A stretch of DNA of 14,410 nt from positions 1 to 14,410 of the forward strand of contig CALZJY010000020.1 of the NCBI GenBank assembly GCA_945787925.1. Reading direction: 5' to 3'. The first letter of the stretch is position 1. Each line of letters begins with the position of its first letter. The DNA is from an uncultured Anaerosporobacter sp. (GTDB taxonomy: Bacteria > Bacillota > Clostridia > Lachnospirales > Lachnospiraceae). The notes beneath the pieces are model-generated. The model made no database searches. It was given only the letters and a program-made list of their open reading frames with translations, and was not told where the DNA came from. This document shows, piece after piece, positions 13,375-14,410 of the stretch. A program made the position numbers and the translations under genes.

Positions 13375-14410
13375 ATGCTTGATAAATTAAAAAGGATTAT
13401 GGAATATTTACGACTAGATGACGAGGACGACGGGGAAGTTGTAGATATCGAAACGAGGAGAAAACACGATAAGAGGCAATGGTTTCTAAATGGCCTCTGT
13501 GCAGGCGCTTTTCTTTCGTTCATACTGCTTGTTTCCTCTGAAAAGATTGCAGACTTATGGATGGCGAAAAAGGCGGATAACAATAACATCAATTACTATC
13601 AGGTATCAGAGAAGCTAAAGCTGTTAGAACAGTATGTGGATCAGGTATATCTAAATCCTAGAGATGCCGAAAAGATGGAAAATGGAATCTACAATGGCTT
13701 TATTGACGGACTAGGAGACAAGTATTCTTCTTACTATACACAAGAAGAATATAAAGATCTGATGGAGTCCACAGATGGGGAATATTGTGGTATTGGTGTC
13801 TATGTACATCAGGACAAGGAAACAAAGACGATTACCTTTGAGGAACCATTCAAGGATGGACCTGCAGCGAAAGCGGGAATGAAAAAGGGAGACGTGCTAG
13901 TAGCGATCAATCAAGAACCAGTAGAGGGAAAAGCGTTAACGGATATCGTCAAGATGTTAAAAGGCAAGAAGGGAACGAACGTACAAATCGACGTAAAACG
14001 AGGGAACGAGACGTTATCGTTATCGGTCACATTAGAGGAAGTAACCGTACAGACCGTACATCATAAGATGCTACAAGATGACATCGGATATCTTCAAGTC
14101 ACGAAGTTTGACAAGGTAACCGTAGCACAGTTTAAAGAGGCCATCGACAAGCTTCAAAAACAGGGCATGAAGGGAATCATCATCGACCTTCGTGGAAACC
14201 CAGGCGGCCTCCTTACTTCTGTAACGGAAATGCTAGACCGTATCATCAAGGAAGGCACATTGGTGTCAACGAAAGATAAGAACGGAAAAGGCGAGACGTT
14301 TAAGGCAACCGATAAGGAATCGTTAGATCTTCCAATGGCAGTATTGATCAACGGCGGTTCCGCATCTGCTTCTGAGTTATTTGCAGGGGGGATTCAGGAT
14401 TATGGAATCG
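13375..14410 (+). CDS. C-terminal processing peptidase, S41 family (CtpA-like), partial at the right edge
   Basis: 345 residues are visible before the window ends, with no stop reached. It has a basic cytosolic N-terminus, one membrane segment (about 36-55), and an extracellular linker. A PDZ domain follows at about 125-215 (GIGVYV, then DGPAAKAGMKKGDVLVAINQEPVEG). The S41 core follows with GYLQVTKF, GIIIDLRGNPGGLL (267-280) and the serine motif GGSASASE (327-334), in which Ser331 should be the nucleophile. The Lys general base lies beyond the window. S41 proteases trim or degrade extracytoplasmic proteins, sometimes wall hydrolases, so position 35 bases after the M23 gene is suggestive. AAGGA at 13363-13367 precedes the ATG. 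The gene continues past 14410. Confidence 0.93.
   Translation, partial: MLDKLKRIMEYLRLDDEDDGEVVDIETRRKHDKRQWFLNGLCAGAFLSFILLVSSEKIADLWMAKKADNNNINYYQVSEKLKLLEQYVDQVYLNPRDAEKMENGIYNGFIDGLGDKYSSYYTQEEYKDLMESTDGEYCGIGVYVHQDKETKTITFEEPFKDGPAAKAGMKKGDVLVAINQEPVEGKALTDIVKMLKGKKGTNVQIDVKRGNETLSLSVTLEEVTVQTVHHKMLQDDIGYLQVTKFDKVTVAQFKEAIDKLQKQGMKGIIIDLRGNPGGLLTSVTEMLDRIIKEGTLVSTKDKNGKGETFKATDKESLDLPMAVLINGGSASASELFAGGIQDYGI

Overview
The window looks like chromosomal DNA of a low-GC Firmicute, most likely a Lachnospiraceae-type clostridium. This rests on the protein families, strong AGGAGG-type ribosome sites, a DUF6472-like tetracysteine protein, an orphan MsmK/UgpC-type ATPase and an ftsEX gene pair followed by an M23 hydrolase. 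No close species match can be made from sequence reading alone. I see no rRNA, tRNA, CRISPR array, insertion sequence or phage gene.

Layout. (1) 107-2729 (+): a close-packed operon of a MOP/MATE-type lipid flippase (MurJ/SpoVB-like), a 60-residue tetracysteine protein and a TPR-like protein of unknown role. (2) 2792-3724 (+): a lytic transglycosylase without a visible signal peptide. (3) 3725-4000: a convergent intergenic region with a 16-bp tandem repeat and two hairpins. (4) 4001-4738 (-): an SDR reductase, FabG-like and possibly the YmfI type that acts in EF-P modification. (5) 4739-4898: a divergent promoter region with a near-perfect 18-bp palindrome. (6) 4899-7646 (+): an operon of a membrane-anchored LCP-like protein with a LytR_C tail, a diverged WecG/TagA-like glycosyltransferase and a YitT-family membrane protein. 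(7) 7868-8980 (+): an MsmK/UgpC-type sugar-importer ATPase with its own strong terminator. (8) 9224-10312 (+): a CdaR/PucR-type regulator. (9) 10338 to the right edge (+): ftsE, ftsX, a secreted coiled-coil M23 endopeptidase and a C-terminal-processing protease (S41) cut by the window edge.

Most of the window concerns the cell envelope. The flippase, the transglycosylase, the LCP/WecG-like pair, FtsEX with its M23 hydrolase and the S41 protease all fit peptidoglycan or envelope-polymer assembly and remodelling. FtsEX probably gates the M23 hydrolase, as FtsEX does for EnvC, PcsB or CwlO elsewhere. The MsmK-type ATPase has no permease beside it and probably serves importers encoded elsewhere.

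The most unusual feature is the 4899-6790 pair. Both proteins keep the outline of teichoic-acid/glycopolymer enzymes but lack residues normally needed for catalysis. The rest is mainly ordinary housekeeping sequence, and I did not find a convincing new mobile or defence system.
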